Positions 1 to 9,641 of a stretch of DNA of 64,000 nt are shown piece by piece. The notes under the pieces were generated by a model, which worked only from the letters and a program-made list of their open reading frames with translations, did not search any database and was not told the DNA's origin. The translations under genes and the position numbers were made by a program. The stretch comes from Alphaproteobacteria bacterium. Its GTDB lineage: Bacteria; Pseudomonadota; Alphaproteobacteria; Caulobacterales; Parvularculaceae. Positions within the stretch are counted from its first letter, which is position 1; every line of letters begins with the position of its first letter. The DNA is taken from the NCBI GenBank assembly GCA_030426465.1, contig JAUHYK010000005.1, positions 26,340 to 90,339 of the forward strand, given 5' to 3'.

Positions 1-72
1 GAGCGCTGAAATCTCGTCAGCGTTTTCCTTCAGTTCCTTGATGGCGACAGGTTTTGTCATTGCTTCGTCCAT
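1..72 (-). CDS. N-terminal fragment of an unidentified protein (runs off the window)
   Basis: An ATG at position 72 on the minus strand opens a reading frame that continues to the window edge, giving 24 residues that begin MDEAMTKPVAIKEL. A second in-frame ATG lies at position 60. The fragment is divergent from squalene-hopene cyclase, so it could belong to a hopanoid locus, but nothing in these residues identifies a family. Confidence is only that a coding start exists here. Confidence 0.35.
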   Translation of the reverse strand, partial: MDEAMTKPVAIKELKENADEISAL

Positions 73-227
73 AGTTATCACTTTACATAAGTGATATATT
101 TATGAATGCAAGAGGCCCGAAAAATGACGGGCGAGGGGTGAATGGCGCGCTCGTCAAGGTCTGGCGCGCCTGCGCGCCACGCGCTAAGAACCCTTTGCCT
201 AAGCGCTTGAACGTCAAAGGGTTCTGC

Positions 228-2273
228 ATGTTCGACGAGAAAGAAGCGGGCGCCGAGCGGCGTTCGAATTTTGACCGGCAACTGGCTGGGTCCATAGAGG
301 CGGCGGCGGATTGGCTCAGCGCCCGGCAAAAGCCGGAGGGCTATTGGGTCGGCCGGCTGGAATCCAACGCCTGCATGGAGGCGCAGTGGATTCTCGCCCT
401 CTGGTTTATGGGGCTTGAGACGCATCATCTGCGCCCGCGTCTTGCGCAGAGCTTGCGCGAAACCCAGCGCGAAGACGGCGCCTGGCAGATTTATTACGGG
501 GCCCCGGCCGGCGACATCAACACGACGGTGGAGGCCTATGCGGCGCTTCGCTCCATGGGCGACCGCAAGGACGCGCCGCATATGGTCAAAGCGCGGGAAT
601 GGATCATGTCCAAAGGCGGGCTTAAAAATATCCGCGTCTTCACGCGCTACTGGCTGGCGCTGATTGGCGAGTGGCCATGGGAAAAGACGCCAAACCTGCC
701 GCCGGAAGTTATCTTCTTCCCGAACTGGTTTGTTTTCTCGATCTACAATTTTGCGCAATGGGCGCGCGCGACCCTGATGCCGATTGCGGTCTTGTCGGCG
801 CGCCGTCCGTCGCGGCCCTTGCCGGCGTCCCGCAGACTCGATGAGTTGTTTCCCGAAGGCCGGGACAAATACAATTACGCCTATCCAGATAAGCCGGGCG
901 CCGGGTTTCTCGACGCGTTCTTTTTGACGGCGGATAAAATCCTTCATGGCCTGCAAAGCTTCGGCGCAACGGCGGGGGTCGGGTTGATGCGCAAGGGCGC
1001 GCTTTCCCGTTCTCTGGAGTGGATCATCAAGCATCAGGACGCTGACGGCGTCTGGGGCGGCATCCAGCCGCCATGGATCTACTCGCTGATGGCCCTCTAT
1101 AATGAAGGCTACGCCCATGATCATGCGGTGGTCGCCAAGGGGCTTGCCGCGCTCGATGATCCGCGCTGGCGTGTCGACGAGGGTGACGCGACCTGGATTC
1201 AGGCGTCGACGAGCCCGGTCTGGGATACGGTGTTGACGCTGCTCGCTTTCGAAGATTGCGAGTTGAGCGAGCGTCAGGAAAAGGAAGTTGAAAAAGCGAT
1301 AGACTGGCTGTTGGCTCAGCAGGTGCTGCGGCCCGGCGACTGGAGCGTCAAATGTCCGAAGCTCGAACCCGGCGGCTGGGCGTTCGAATATAAAAACTAT
1401 TTTTATCCTGATACAGACGACACCGCCGTGGCGCTGATCGCGCTCGCGCCTTTCCGCAATGATCCGAAATGGAAAGGGAAGGGTGTTGAGACCGCCATTG
1501 AAAAGGGCCTCAACTGGCTCATCGGCATGCAATGCAAGGGCGGCGGCTGGGGCGCCTTCGACAAGGATAATGACAAAAAGATCCTGACCAAAATTCCATT
1601 CTGCGACTTTGGCGAGGCGCTCGACCCGCCATCGGTTGACGTGACAGCGCATATTATCGAGGCCTTCGGCAAGCTCGGCATCGGCAAGAACCATCCGTCC
1701 ATGGTGCGTGCGCTCGACTACATCAAGGCGGAGCAGGAAGCAGACGGCGCCTGGTTCGGGCGCTGGGGCGTCAATTATGTTTACGGCACGGGCGCGGTCC
1801 TGCCGGCGCTCGAAGCCATCGGCGAAGACATGAGTCAGCCTTATATCCGCAAGGCGTCGGACTGGCTGATCCTGCATCAAAACAATGATGGCGGCTGGGG
1901 CGAAAGCTGCGCCTCCTATATGGACCCGAAACAAATGGGCCGGGGCAAATCGACGGCGTCGCAAACCGCCTGGGCGCTGATGGGCCTTGCGGCGGTGGGG
2001 CGACCGGAAGATGAGCGCGCAATTGCTGACGGCATCCAGTTCCTGATTGAGCGCCAGAAAGACGGCACCTGGGAAGAGCCGGAATATACCGGCACGGGTT
2101 TCCCCGGCTACGGCGTCGGCGCGACGATCAAGCTCAACGATCCGTTATTGCAGGAACGCCTGAAGCAGGGCCCAGAACTCTCCCGCGCCTTCATGATCAA
2201 CTACAATCTATATCGTCACTATTTCCCGTTGATGGCGATGGGACGGGTGCGGAAGATGATGGCGAAGTCCTAA
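228..2273 (+). CDS. shc: squalene-hopene cyclase
   Basis: Membrane-associated class II triterpene cyclase that converts squalene to hopene/hopanol, the committed step of hopanoid synthesis. The catalytic acid motif DTDD, inside YPDTDDTAV, is at about residues 395-398. Repeated QW-type motifs (for example DGAW, DGVWGG, GGWGAFD, NNDGGWGE, DGTW) run along the whole protein, as expected for the double alpha-barrel fold. The ATG at 228 gives 681 residues, close to the family size. The frame is open upstream to an ATG at 102, but that extension is basic, low-complexity sequence without family features, so the later start is preferred. The gene is convergent with the cytochrome gene and the two stops overlap by a few bases. 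Confidence 0.96.
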   Translation: MFDEKEAGAERRSNFDRQLAGSIEAAADWLSARQKPEGYWVGRLESNACMEAQWILALWFMGLETHHLRPRLAQSLRETQREDGAWQIYYGAPAGDINTTVEAYAALRSMGDRKDAPHMVKAREWIMSKGGLKNIRVFTRYWLALIGEWPWEKTPNLPPEVIFFPNWFVFSIYNFAQWARATLMPIAVLSARRPSRPLPASRRLDELFPEGRDKYNYAYPDKPGAGFLDAFFLTADKILHGLQSFGATAGVGLMRKGALSRSLEWIIKHQDADGVWGGIQPPWIYSLMALYNEGYAHDHAVVAKGLAALDDPRWRVDEGDATWIQASTSPVWDTVLTLLAFEDCELSERQEKEVEKAIDWLLAQQVLRPGDWSVKCPKLEPGGWAFEYKNYFYPDTDDTAVALIALAPFRNDPKWKGKGVETAIEKGLNWLIGMQCKGGGWGAFDKDNDKKILTKIPFCDFGEALDPPSVDVTAHIIEAFGKLGIGKNHPSMVRALDYIKAEQEADGAWFGRWGVNYVYGTGAVLPALEAIGEDMSQPYIRKASDWLILHQNNDGGWGESCASYMDPKQMGRGKSTASQTAWALMGLAAVGRPEDERAIADGIQFLIERQKDGTWEEPEYTGTGFPGYGVGATIKLNDPLLQERLKQGPELSRAFMINYNLYRHYFPLMAMGRVRKMMAKS

Positions 2274-3484
2274 CCGCAACCGCCTTCCATCGCCGCAATC
2301 CACTCACTCACTAACTCCACGCCTTCTTCATGGGTCACCGCGCGGCCAAGCTCCGGCATCATCGCGCCGGGGTCGGTCGTTTCCATGCGGAAGAGTGTAA
2401 TCGATAGCTCCGGCCGTCCGGGGACGATGTCATAGGGCCGTCCGCCGGTGCCGCGCCCTGCGGCGACCGGTGTTTTGCAATTGCCCAGCGCCGGGCCGTG
2501 CGCATCCGGTTCCAGATTAAGACCGGAGGTGTCCGCCGGGCCATTGGGGTTGTGGCAATGGCTGCAATTGGCGTCGAGATAGGCGCGGGCGCGGTCCGCG
2601 AGCGGTTCGTTTTCATCGCGCCAGTCGGCGTTGCGCGGCGCCGGTTGCTCGATCTCGCCGGTCAGCAATCCTTTCGCCAGCCAGTGATCGAGCTGGTTGA
2701 ACCCTTCGGCGAAACTCGACGGTTTGTTGAGGTGCCGCGCTTTCGGACCGATGGGCTTGATCGCTTTTGTCGTCGCGTTCGTTGCATGGCACCCGGCGCA
2801 TTGATTGGCGTTGGGTACGAGATAGGAGAACGGCTGCATCTCGCCGTCATCGCGGATCAGCGTCAGCGGCAGCACCGCGCCGGTGCGTTTCAGGACTGCG
2901 TCTGTCTGGTCTTCGTTCCAGACGTAAGGGAGAGCGTCCCATCCCGCCGCGCGACGCACGAGCACGCGCGTTTCGATCAGCCGCAGATGGTCGAGCGCCA
3001 TTGCGTTGTCGTGAACACCGCGTTCGAGTCCCTGTTGAACATCGCCATTCCAATTTTCTCTTGGCCATTCATTCGCGGGCGTCGGATAGTAAAACGTTTT
3101 GGTGATGACCGTGCCCACGGGAAAGTCGAAGGCTTCGGTCGCGTTATAGACAGCGGGCTTTCCATCCGGCGTCCACACCGTCCTGAGTTTCAGCGCGTAA
3201 TCCGAAAAAAGCGGCGTCGCGAGATCATAGGGCGTGACGCCATTGCTCAAGCGCAACGCGCCATCTTTCGCCGCGATCATGCCCCAGTCGCTTAAATGCT
3301 CCGGGTTTTCATCGGCGTGATAGGTTGGCGCCGCTTCGTGTTGTTGCGAGCAGGCCGACAGAAAGAGCGCAGCGGCGCCAAGAAGCGCTTTCGCCGTGTT
3401 CTCTTTCCGCTTGCGCCAGTTTTCACCCGCATGGTTGCTGGCGTTGCGGCGAGTCTGGCGCCATTTAGAATTTTCTGCCTTCAT
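2270..3484 (-). CDS. diheme c-type cytochrome lipoprotein, HNE_0200/SO_2930-type family
   Basis: Exported protein of about 404 residues. It has a long basic n-region, a hydrophobic segment and a lipobox-like LFLSACS, then a conserved domain with two CxxCH haem-binding motifs (CAGCH in the middle and CSHCH near the C-terminus). The layout matches the family modelled as HNE_0200 (TIGR03806), whose members occur as a gene pair with a parallel beta-helix lipoprotein. That partner is the next gene upstream on the same strand. The ATG at 3484 is preferred over a longer frame to 3628, because it is the nearest in-frame ATG before the lipobox. The function of the pair is unknown. The haems suggest periplasmic electron transfer. 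Confidence 0.85.
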   Translation of the reverse strand: MKAENSKWRQTRRNASNHAGENWRKRKENTAKALLGAAALFLSACSQQHEAAPTYHADENPEHLSDWGMIAAKDGALRLSNGVTPYDLATPLFSDYALKLRTVWTPDGKPAVYNATEAFDFPVGTVITKTFYYPTPANEWPRENWNGDVQQGLERGVHDNAMALDHLRLIETRVLVRRAAGWDALPYVWNEDQTDAVLKRTGAVLPLTLIRDDGEMQPFSYLVPNANQCAGCHATNATTKAIKPIGPKARHLNKPSSFAEGFNQLDHWLAKGLLTGEIEQPAPRNADWRDENEPLADRARAYLDANCSHCHNPNGPADTSGLNLEPDAHGPALGNCKTPVAAGRGTGGRPYDIVPGRPELSITLFRMETTDPGAMMPELGRAVTHEEGVELVSEWIAAMEGGCG

Positions 3485-3690
3485 CGTCGGTTCCCAAGGG
3501 CGACTCGCCACGGCTTGGCCGTGGCGTCCAGTGAGGAAATTGGTCCCCACGATCAAGTCGTGGGGATGCGAAATTTCTACGTGACCATCATACCCCAGCC
3601 GCATAGACGGTGGATAACTCTTCACCAAACCTCAAAAAACCGGCCATATTCATCATATTTGAGGTGTTTTTCCCGCGCCGCGTGCGCGCT

Positions 3691-4914
3691 TTATAAATCG
3701 GCGAGCGGTCCGGTCAGCGTAATGGCGGGAAGCTTTTCAAACGCACAGTCGTGGACGCCGTCCTCCGCCACTTTCGGGTTCTTGTTATCGTTGGGGCCGT
3801 CCACATTCAGGACTTTCGCTTCGCCATTTTGCACGCAGAGCACATCGCTGGCGCCGGTGAGCGCAGGGTCCACATAGCCATCCCACAACACATCGGGGAT
3901 GCGGCCTAAGGGGCCCGCGACAGCGATTTTCAACGCTTGAAGCTCAAGCCCGTCGGGGTTGTCGCCGCCGCCTTCGAACCGATTGCCGTAAACGTAAATC
4001 CCCTGAGGGTAGGGATCGAAATCGCCTTGCATGCCGTCTTCGGAAAAACCCGACGAATAAAAGCTCGAGACAATGACATTCGCCGTCTTGTTGTCGCGGA
4101 TGTCGTTGTCGAAAATTTCAACCTCGTCATTGGAGTTGATGACAACGCCGGAACCGGCAGGGACGGACGCGACCGGCGTTCCTTCAAGGCCGAAATTCTT
4201 CGTGTTGTTTTCATAGACTTCGTTTTTGAAGACGCGGGTGCGCGCGCCGGGCTGTTTCAAATTCGGCATGTTGAAAACAAGAATGCCGCCGGTGTTGTTG
4301 ACGGCGACATTGCCATAGACGTCGGCGTCGAAGGTGTTTTCGATCTCGATGCCGGCGACATTATATTCCGCGCGGTTGTTGCGGATGACGACATTTTGCG
4401 ATTGGCCAATGTAAAGTCCGGCGTCGGACGCGCCAATCGCGACCGAGTCCTCCATCAACAGGTTCTTCACCTGAACCGGATAAATCCCATAGGCGCCGTT
4501 TTCTGTTTTGGGTTTGCCCGTCCATTCCGTGCGCACCCGGCGGATAATAATATTTTCGCCTTCCGATATTTTCAGCGCATCGCCTTTGGTGTCTTCAATG
4601 GCGAGATCTTCGATCGTGAAATCACTGGCGGTGACGAGAAGGCCTTCGGCGCCGGCGACTTGCCCCGCGAAGCTCAGCACGGTCTTGTCCATGCCGGCGC
4701 CTTTGATCGTGACGCCGTCGACGGTGAGGCTTAAAGAGCGATCAAACGCAAAGCGGCCTTCGGGAATGTCGATCACGTCGCCCGGTTTCGCATCGAGCAG
4801 CTGCGTCATCAGCGTTTCCTGATAGGAGGCGTCGCCCGGCGCCGCTGCTTCCTGTTTTTCTCCGCAAGCGGCGGCGAGTAATAATGCTGCACACGCGAAA
4901 GCCTGGCTTTTCAT
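3691..4914 (-). CDS. parallel beta-helix repeat lipoprotein (TIGR03805-type)
   Basis: A 407-residue exported protein with a short signal peptide ending in the lipobox-like LLAAACGE. The body carries repeated beta-helix rungs rich in N, V and I, such as NVVIRNNRAEYN and VYGNVAVNNTGG, typical of right-handed parallel beta-helix proteins that often bind or cleave polysaccharides. The ATG at 4914 is chosen because an AAGGGG ribosome-binding sequence lies just upstream. An in-frame ATG at 4929 is the alternative. It lies about 200 bases upstream of the diheme cytochrome on the same strand, reproducing the known two-gene pairing of these families, so the two products probably act together at the periplasmic face of the envelope. 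No catalytic residues can be assigned. Confidence 0.85.
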   Translation of the reverse strand: MKSQAFACAALLLAAACGEKQEAAAPGDASYQETLMTQLLDAKPGDVIDIPEGRFAFDRSLSLTVDGVTIKGAGMDKTVLSFAGQVAGAEGLLVTASDFTIEDLAIEDTKGDALKISEGENIIIRRVRTEWTGKPKTENGAYGIYPVQVKNLLMEDSVAIGASDAGLYIGQSQNVVIRNNRAEYNVAGIEIENTFDADVYGNVAVNNTGGILVFNMPNLKQPGARTRVFKNEVYENNTKNFGLEGTPVASVPAGSGVVINSNDEVEIFDNDIRDNKTANVIVSSFYSSGFSEDGMQGDFDPYPQGIYVYGNRFEGGGDNPDGLELQALKIAVAGPLGRIPDVLWDGYVDPALTGASDVLCVQNGEAKVLNVDGPNDNKNPKVAEDGVHDCAFEKLPAITLTGPLADL

Positions 4915-5016
4915 TTTGTTCCCCTTCATCCCTGCGTCTTCATCTTGATTTTGGGCGCGCGCCCTTTCAGCATCCGATGATGCCGGAATCGGCCGGTGAA
5001 TAAAAGGAAGCTTTGC

Positions 5017-6501
5017 ATGTCTTTATCGCGGCGACATCTGATGCAGTCTGGGGGCCTTAGCGCCATGTTGCTTACAGCGGCGGGCGCATGTTCGCGCCCT
5101 GATCAGGCGGCGTCGAACGATCTCGCCGAACTTGATGCGGTGGAGACGGCGGCGCGGATCAAATCCGGCGACGTCTCTGCGGCGGACGTGGTGGGGGCTG
5201 CGATCGAACGGGCCGAACGCATCAACAAACAGATCAACGCGATCGCAACGCCGACCTTCGATGACGCGCGTGAAAGCGCTGCGGCGGAGACGGGCGCCAT
5301 GGCCGGCGTGCCGACCTTTATCAAAGATCTTTATGACGTCACCGGCGTTCCCTCCGGCTTCGGCAGCCGCGCTTTCCCCGGCTATGTGGGCGGCGAGCAA
5401 TTGCCGTTTGTCACCGGCTTTTTAAATCTCGGCGTGGTCAGCCTCGGCAAATCTACAACGCCTGAATTCGGACTGACCGCCACGACGGAATCGATTGCGA
5501 CCGGCAAGACGCGCAATCCCTGGAGTCTTGATCACTCAACCGGCGGGTCGTCGGGCGGGGCCGCGGCGCTGGTTGCGAGCGGCGTGGTTCCGATTGCACA
5601 TGCAACAGACGGCGGCGGCTCGATCCGCATTCCGGCGTCCTGTTGTGGAACCGTGGGCCTGAAAGTCTCGCGTGGGCGCACGCCGCGGGGCGAGCCGTCG
5701 GAGATGCCGCTGTCCTTGTCCACCCATGGCGTTGAAAGCCGCACCATGCGCGACACCGCTGCGGTCTCTGCGGCGATGGCGCGGCCATCAGCGGAAAGTG
5801 GATTGCCGCCGCTGGACCTTGTCACGGCGCCATTGAAAGACAGATTGCGGATCGCGGTTGTCATGGATGGTCCCGGGACCGGATTTTCCGCCAACCCCGC
5901 CGTGAAAGAAGCGACGCAAAGCGTCGCCGCGCTGTGCGCCGAGCTTGGTCATGATGTCGAGGAAACCGTGTTTCCCGTGGATGAAGGTTTCTCCACCGAT
6001 TTCAGCCTCTACTGGGCGGCGATGGCTGATCAGATCATGACAAGTTGGGAGCAGGCGACGGGCATGCCGCGCAACGCAATCGCTTTTGAGCCGTTCACCC
6101 TCGGACTGGCGGAAGTGTTTCAGGCAAATCAGGCCGGGTTTCAGGACGCCCTTGCGCGCCTCTTCGCTATTGAAAACGTTATGGCGGAATTTCATCAGGA
6201 CTATGATGTCATCCTGTCGCCGGTGGTGCGCACGCCGCCGCCCGAGATCGGTTATATGGACGGCGCGCTTGATTATGAAACCTTGATCGGGCGGCTGACC
6301 GATTATGTTCAGTATACGCCGCTTTACAATGTCTCCGGGGCGCCGGCGATCTCCCTGCCGCTGTCAATGTCGCCGGACGGGCTGCCCATTGGCGCCATGT
6401 TCGGCGCGGCCAAGGGCAGGGAAGATCTTTTGATCGGCCTCGGTTTCGAGATGGAGGAAGCGCGTCCCTGGGCGGGGCGGCGCCCGGCTGTGTTCGGTTA
6501 G
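5017..6501 (+). CDS. exported amidase (amidase signature family)
   Basis: Amidase-signature hydrolase of 494 residues. The Ser-cisSer-Lys triad can be placed: Lys103 in [10 protein letters not shown], cis-Ser178 in [12 protein letters not shown] and nucleophile Ser202 in [10 protein letters not shown]. The N-terminus [10 protein letters not shown] followed by a hydrophobic stretch and AAGACS looks like a twin-arginine signal that ends in a lipobox, so export is likely. The start at 5017 has AGGAAG upstream; the frame extends to 4996 without support. The amide substrate cannot be inferred. It is divergent from the beta-helix gene and convergent with purQ, with the stops overlapping. Confidence 0.92.
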   Translation: MSLSRRHLMQSGGLSAMLLTAAGACSRPDQAASNDLAELDAVETAARIKSGDVSAADVVGAAIERAERINKQINAIATPTFDDARESAAAETGAMAGVPTFIKDLYDVTGVPSGFGSRAFPGYVGGEQLPFVTGFLNLGVVSLGKSTTPEFGLTATTESIATGKTRNPWSLDHSTGGSSGGAAALVASGVVPIAHATDGGGSIRIPASCCGTVGLKVSRGRTPRGEPSEMPLSLSTHGVESRTMRDTAAVSAAMARPSAESGLPPLDLVTAPLKDRLRIAVVMDGPGTGFSANPAVKEATQSVAALCAELGHDVEETVFPVDEGFSTDFSLYWAAMADQIMTSWEQATGMPRNAIAFEPFTLGLAEVFQANQAGFQDALARLFAIENVMAEFHQDYDVILSPVVRTPPPEIGYMDGALDYETLIGRLTDYVQYTPLYNVSGAPAISLPLSMSPDGLPIGAMFGAAKGREDLLIGLGFEMEEARPWAGRRPAVFG

Positions 6502-7160
6502 GAAACCGCTTCCACGAGCCCTTTGAAAAATGTCGCGCCGTCCATGCCGCCGAGAAGCGGTGAAATCACCCGTTCCGGATGGGGCATCATGCCCAGCACA
6601 TTGCCGGCGTCATTGATCAGCCCGGCGATGTCGCGCGCTGAACCGTTCGGGTTGTCCACATAGCGGAAGGCGACGCGGCCTTCGCCCTCGATCCGGTTGA
6701 GGGTTTCCTCATCGGCGACATAATTGCCGTCATGATGGGCGACGGGGAAGGTGACATAGCTTCCCTTTTCAAAACCGCGGGTGAAGATCGACTGGTTATT
6801 CTCGACCCGCAATTCAACATCGCGGCAGACGAAGTCGAGACCGGCGTTGCGCATCAGCACGCCGGGCAGGAGGCCAGTCTCGCAGAGGATCTGGAAACCG
6901 TTGCAAACGCCGATCACCGGAGCGCCGGCTTTAGCCTTGTCGATCACCGCGCGCATGATCGGCGATTTCGCCGCCATGGCGCCGGCGCGAAGATAATCGC
7001 CATAGGAGAACCCGCCGGGCAGGGCGTAGAAATCCGCCTCCGGCAGGTCGGTGTCGCCATGCCAGACCATGGCCGGTTTTTTACCCGTGGCTTGTTCCAG
7101 CGCGACCGCAATGTCGCGGTCACAATTCGATGCGGGAAAAACAATAACTGCGGTTTTCAT
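6498..7160 (-). CDS. purQ: phosphoribosylformylglycinamidine synthase, glutaminase subunit PurQ
   Basis: A 220-residue class I glutamine amidotransferase that supplies ammonia to the PurL synthase in step four of purine synthesis. It shows the PurQ N-terminus ([13 protein letters not shown]), the nucleophile elbow GVCNGFQIL and the C-terminal His/Glu region GMMPHPERV. In three-subunit FGAM synthases it works with PurS and PurL. Here it starts 7 bases after a RutB-like hydrolase, and purS lies two genes further upstream in the same minus-strand run. No purL is visible in the window. Confidence 0.96.
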   Translation of the reverse strand: MKTAVIVFPASNCDRDIAVALEQATGKKPAMVWHGDTDLPEADFYALPGGFSYGDYLRAGAMAAKSPIMRAVIDKAKAGAPVIGVCNGFQILCETGLLPGVLMRNAGLDFVCRDVELRVENNQSIFTRGFEKGSYVTFPVAHHDGNYVADEETLNRIEGEGRVAFRYVDNPNGSARDIAGLINDAGNVLGMMPHPERVISPLLGGMDGATFFKGLVEAVS

Positions 7161-7167
7161 GACTGCC

Positions 7168-7854
7168 TCATGAGAGATTGGTTCTGTTCTTAAAGGCGCC
7201 GATCAGATTGTCTGCGTCGGTCACCCAGCCGAAAACGTTTTCAAAATTCCATATCGTCGCATCGCGCACAAAATCAGGCCCGGCGTGGTTCATGGCGTCC
7301 TCGACCATGATCGGCCAGTATTCTTCGAAATAGGCGTCGCGCGCGGTGCTTTCCACACAAACATTTGTGGCGATTCCCGTGAAGAAAAGATAGCGGATAT
7401 TGCTGGCGTGAAGATCATTATTGAGGGTCGTTCCCGCAAAACCGCTATAGCGCGATTTCTGGATCACCATGTCGCCGGGCTGCGGTTTCAGGGCGTCGAC
7501 GATCTCCCAGTCCCAGGTCCCGTGAATCAGGAGCTTGCCGTCGAGCTCCGGCCGCTCGCGCATGGTGCGGAGGGAAAGTTCCTTATGATAGTTCGGCGAC
7601 AAAGGCCCGCCAGAATCGCTGAGATCGGGTTTGTATCCAACCTGCAGGTAGACGATCTGGACGCCGGCTTCTCGCGCGGCCGCGATGATCTTTTTGTTGA
7701 CCTCAACCACTGACGCCGCCGCCGAGATGTCGTGACCGGCGAGATCGAGCATGCCGCCCTTGGAGGCGAATGCGTTCTGCATGTCGACGACAATCAGCGC
7801 CGATTGCTCAAGCGCGACGTCGACAGGGTCGGGGCGGGCGGCGAGAGCGATCAT
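7168..7854 (-). CDS. RutB-like cysteine hydrolase (isochorismatase superfamily)
   Basis: A 228-residue cysteine hydrolase. Asp and Cys of the catalytic triad are visible in VVDMQNAF and in [14 protein letters not shown], and the middle lysine is probably in [10 protein letters not shown]. The C-terminal half ([23 protein letters not shown]) closely recalls the ureidoacrylate amidohydrolase RutB of the uracil degradation pathway, but no other rut genes are nearby, so the substrate is open. The ATG at 7854 overlaps the upstream methyltransferase stop (TGATG), implying translational coupling. The open frame extends to 7971 inside that gene and is rejected as a start. It sits between purS and purQ. 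Confidence 0.86.
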   Translation of the reverse strand: MIALAARPDPVDVALEQSALIVVDMQNAFASKGGMLDLAGHDISAAASVVEVNKKIIAAAREAGVQIVYLQVGYKPDLSDSGGPLSPNYHKELSLRTMRERPELDGKLLIHGTWDWEIVDALKPQPGDMVIQKSRYSGFAGTTLNNDLHASNIRYLFFTGIATNVCVESTARDAYFEEYWPIMVEDAMNHAGPDFVRDATIWNFENVFGWVTDADNLIGAFKNRTNLS

Positions 7855-8564
7855 CACTGCGTTTGTCCGTCTTGTTCGGTGGTGGCGGGTTTGCGCGCGA
7901 TCATGACATGCTGGGTCAGCGGCCCTTGCGTCAGCGCCTGTTCCACAACCAGTCCCGCGCCTCGCATCCATGTCTCAAGGTCGTTTCGCTTCAGGCGCAC
8001 CCGGAGCACATCACGGCCGAGAATGCGGGCGAGATATTGTACTGGCGCCGGCGGGAAAAGTTTTGCGTGCTCAGGATCATCGGCGTCGAAATAGGAGGCG
8101 ACAATTTGGCCGCCCGGTTTCAATACCCGCGCCGCCTCGCTGAGATAGGTTTTGATTTCATCGGGCTTCAAATGGGTGAACACCGACATGAAAACGATCA
8201 GGTCGCCGGCGTCATCCTCTATCGGCAAGGCAAGGGAGGATATTGCATTGAAACGCCAGTCGGGTCTTTCGCAAACTTTTTCAGCATGACCGATCAGGTC
8301 GGGTAAAATATCGAACCCGGAATAAGAGACTCGCTCTTCATTGCGCAGCGCATAGGCAAGGCGGCCCGAGCCGCAGCCAACATCAATCAGATGAAACGGT
8401 TCTTGCGGAGCGAGATCCAGGATAAGTTTCGCCTGTGTTGCGCCCGTCGCTTTAAAGGCGCCGCCCACGGCGCGCTCAAAAGTTTCAGTCTCACTGGCGC
8501 TGGTCTTGCGGAGATTGCGCAGGAGCCGGTTATATTCCCGAATGTAATGCGGCTGTGCGACCAC
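7854..8564 (-). CDS. class I SAM-dependent methyltransferase
   Basis: A 236-residue Rossmann-fold methyltransferase. Motif I is LIDVGCGSGRLAYAL, followed by the acidic strand-2 end SGFDILPD and post-motif residues DLIVFMSVFTHLKPDE. The C-terminal part (RVLKPGGQIVASYF) is typical of small-molecule methyltransferases. It starts with GTG 15 bases after the purS stop and is coupled by overlapping stop and start codons to the RutB-like hydrolase. The substrate is unknown. Its place between purS and purQ suggests only co-transcription. Confidence 0.87.
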   Translation of the reverse strand: MVAQPHYIREYNRLLRNLRKTSASETETFERAVGGAFKATGATQAKLILDLAPQEPFHLIDVGCGSGRLAYALRNEERVSYSGFDILPDLIGHAEKVCERPDWRFNAISSLALPIEDDAGDLIVFMSVFTHLKPDEIKTYLSEAARVLKPGGQIVASYFDADDPEHAKLFPPAPVQYLARILGRDVLRVRLKRNDLETWMRGAGLVVEQALTQGPLTQHVMIARKPATTEQDGQTQ

Positions 8565-8579
8565 GTCCCCGTCCGAAAG

Positions 8580-8822
8580 TTACGCCAGAATTTCGATCGA
8601 ATAATTTTCCATCACGGGATTGGCGAGGAGCTTTTTGCACATCTCTTCAGCGGTGGCCCGCGCCGCCGCTTCGTCGGTTTCCGTAAGTTTCATCTCGATC
8701 ACCTTGCCCTGACGCACGCCCTCTGCGCCGTCAAAGCCCAAGCCTGCGAGCGCGCTTTCGATTGCCGCGCCCTGTGGATCAAGAACGCCGTTTTTCAAGG
8801 TGATGGTGATTTTCGCTTTCAT
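8580..8822 (-). CDS. purS: phosphoribosylformylglycinamidine synthase subunit PurS
   Basis: An 80-residue protein with the PurS signature: KAKITITLKNGVLDPQG at the start, a central GVRQGKVIEMKL strand, and the end ANPVMENYSIEIL. PurS bridges PurL and PurQ in the FGAM synthase complex. The ATG at 8822 gives the standard length; the frame runs back to 8861 but the extension is not PurS-like. It follows the coiled-coil gene and precedes the methyltransferase, so the usual purS-purQ adjacency is broken. Confidence 0.95.
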   Translation of the reverse strand: MKAKITITLKNGVLDPQGAAIESALAGLGFDGAEGVRQGKVIEMKLTETDEAAARATAEEMCKKLLANPVMENYSIEILA

Positions 8823-8918
8823 GAGCCGTGCCCGCTTGTCGCTTGTCAGGGGCTGATACACCGGGCCGTCTGGCGGCGCAATGTAGCGGGGTCTCGGCTA
8901 AGCGTGGAAAGGGTGGGG

Positions 8919-9641
8919 TTAGTTGAGAAGGAGGGTGCCTTCGCCCGCATAATCTTCAAGCTGGCGATAGGCGGCGGCGGCTTGATCGGCGTCAAACTGG
9001 GCGATCGCCCGTTCCCGTGCCTTTTGAATGGACTGCTCAAGCGCGTAGGCTTTGAGCTCGGCTTCGGCCCGGATGATTTGGGTGTGGGCGCGCTGGGCGA
9101 TTTCTCGCGATTCTGCGGTAGGCGGCGACGGATAGAGGGCGTCCGCCCTGATCTGCTCCAGCTTCTTGATGTCCTCGGGACGCACTTCCCGGCTTGCGGG
9201 CACATCCGCGTCACTGACGTCGACTTCCTCTGCCGCTTTAGTCTGGTCGGGTTTTTGGGCTGATTTCCCGGCTGCTTCCAGACGCTTAAGCTCTGCTTCC
9301 GCGCTGCGCAGCGCCGCCTCGTTTTTCTGGCCGGCGACCCGCACATTTTCTGCATTGCGGTCGGCGGTGGCGGCGCGCTCATCGGCGGAGCGCTGATTTT
9401 GAAGCTGGCGATCGTCGGCGCGCTCGGCGCTGCGGCGCTCCGCTTCTTGCCGGTTGGCGGTTGCTGCAGTGGCGGCTTCCTGTTTGCGGGCGTCGGCGTT
9501 GCGTAAGGAGCTGCCCGAAAGGGCGTCGTCCTCCCGGCTCGGCGCGCTCGCAGGCTGTCGGTCCGGCGCTGTCGGGCGCAGAGCCGAGACCGGCGAAGAG
9601 CCGGTGCTGCCTGATCCATATGTGAACACTGCGTATGGCAT
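8919..9641 (-). CDS. predicted coiled-coil protein of unknown function
   Basis: A 240-residue hydrophilic protein, very rich in Ala, Glu, Arg and Gln. Long heptad-like stretches at about residues 45-125 and again at 155-225 predict coiled coils. No signal peptide, membrane segment or enzyme motif is visible. The N-terminus MPYAVFTYGSGSTGSSPV is low complexity. The antisense frames are arginine/proline-rich shadows, and this frame has the balanced composition of a real protein. It lies between purC and purS on the same strand, with gaps of 217 and 96 bases. Its presence in a purine run is unexplained. Confidence 0.65.
   Translation of the reverse strand: MPYAVFTYGSGSTGSSPVSALRPTAPDRQPASAPSREDDALSGSSLRNADARKQEAATAATANRQEAERRSAERADDRQLQNQRSADERAATADRNAENVRVAGQKNEAALRSAEAELKRLEAAGKSAQKPDQTKAAEEVDVSDADVPASREVRPEDIKKLEQIRADALYPSPPTAESREIAQRAHTQIIRAEAELKAYALEQSIQKARERAIAQFDADQAAAAYRQLEDYAGEGTLLLN

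Noticed and set aside
78-1964. 628-residue minus-strand open frame across the squalene-hopene cyclase gene
   Set aside because: It is the antisense of a gene with clear family motifs; composition is Arg/Pro/His-rich without any domain.
2498-3295. 265-residue plus-strand frame opposite the diheme cytochrome
   Set aside because: The minus strand carries two CxxCH motifs and a lipobox in frame; the plus frame has no support.
8846-9619. 257-residue minus-strand frame overlapping the coiled-coil gene
   Set aside because: Arg/Pro/Thr-rich low complexity; the alternative frame 8919-9641 has balanced coiled-coil composition and a sensible start.
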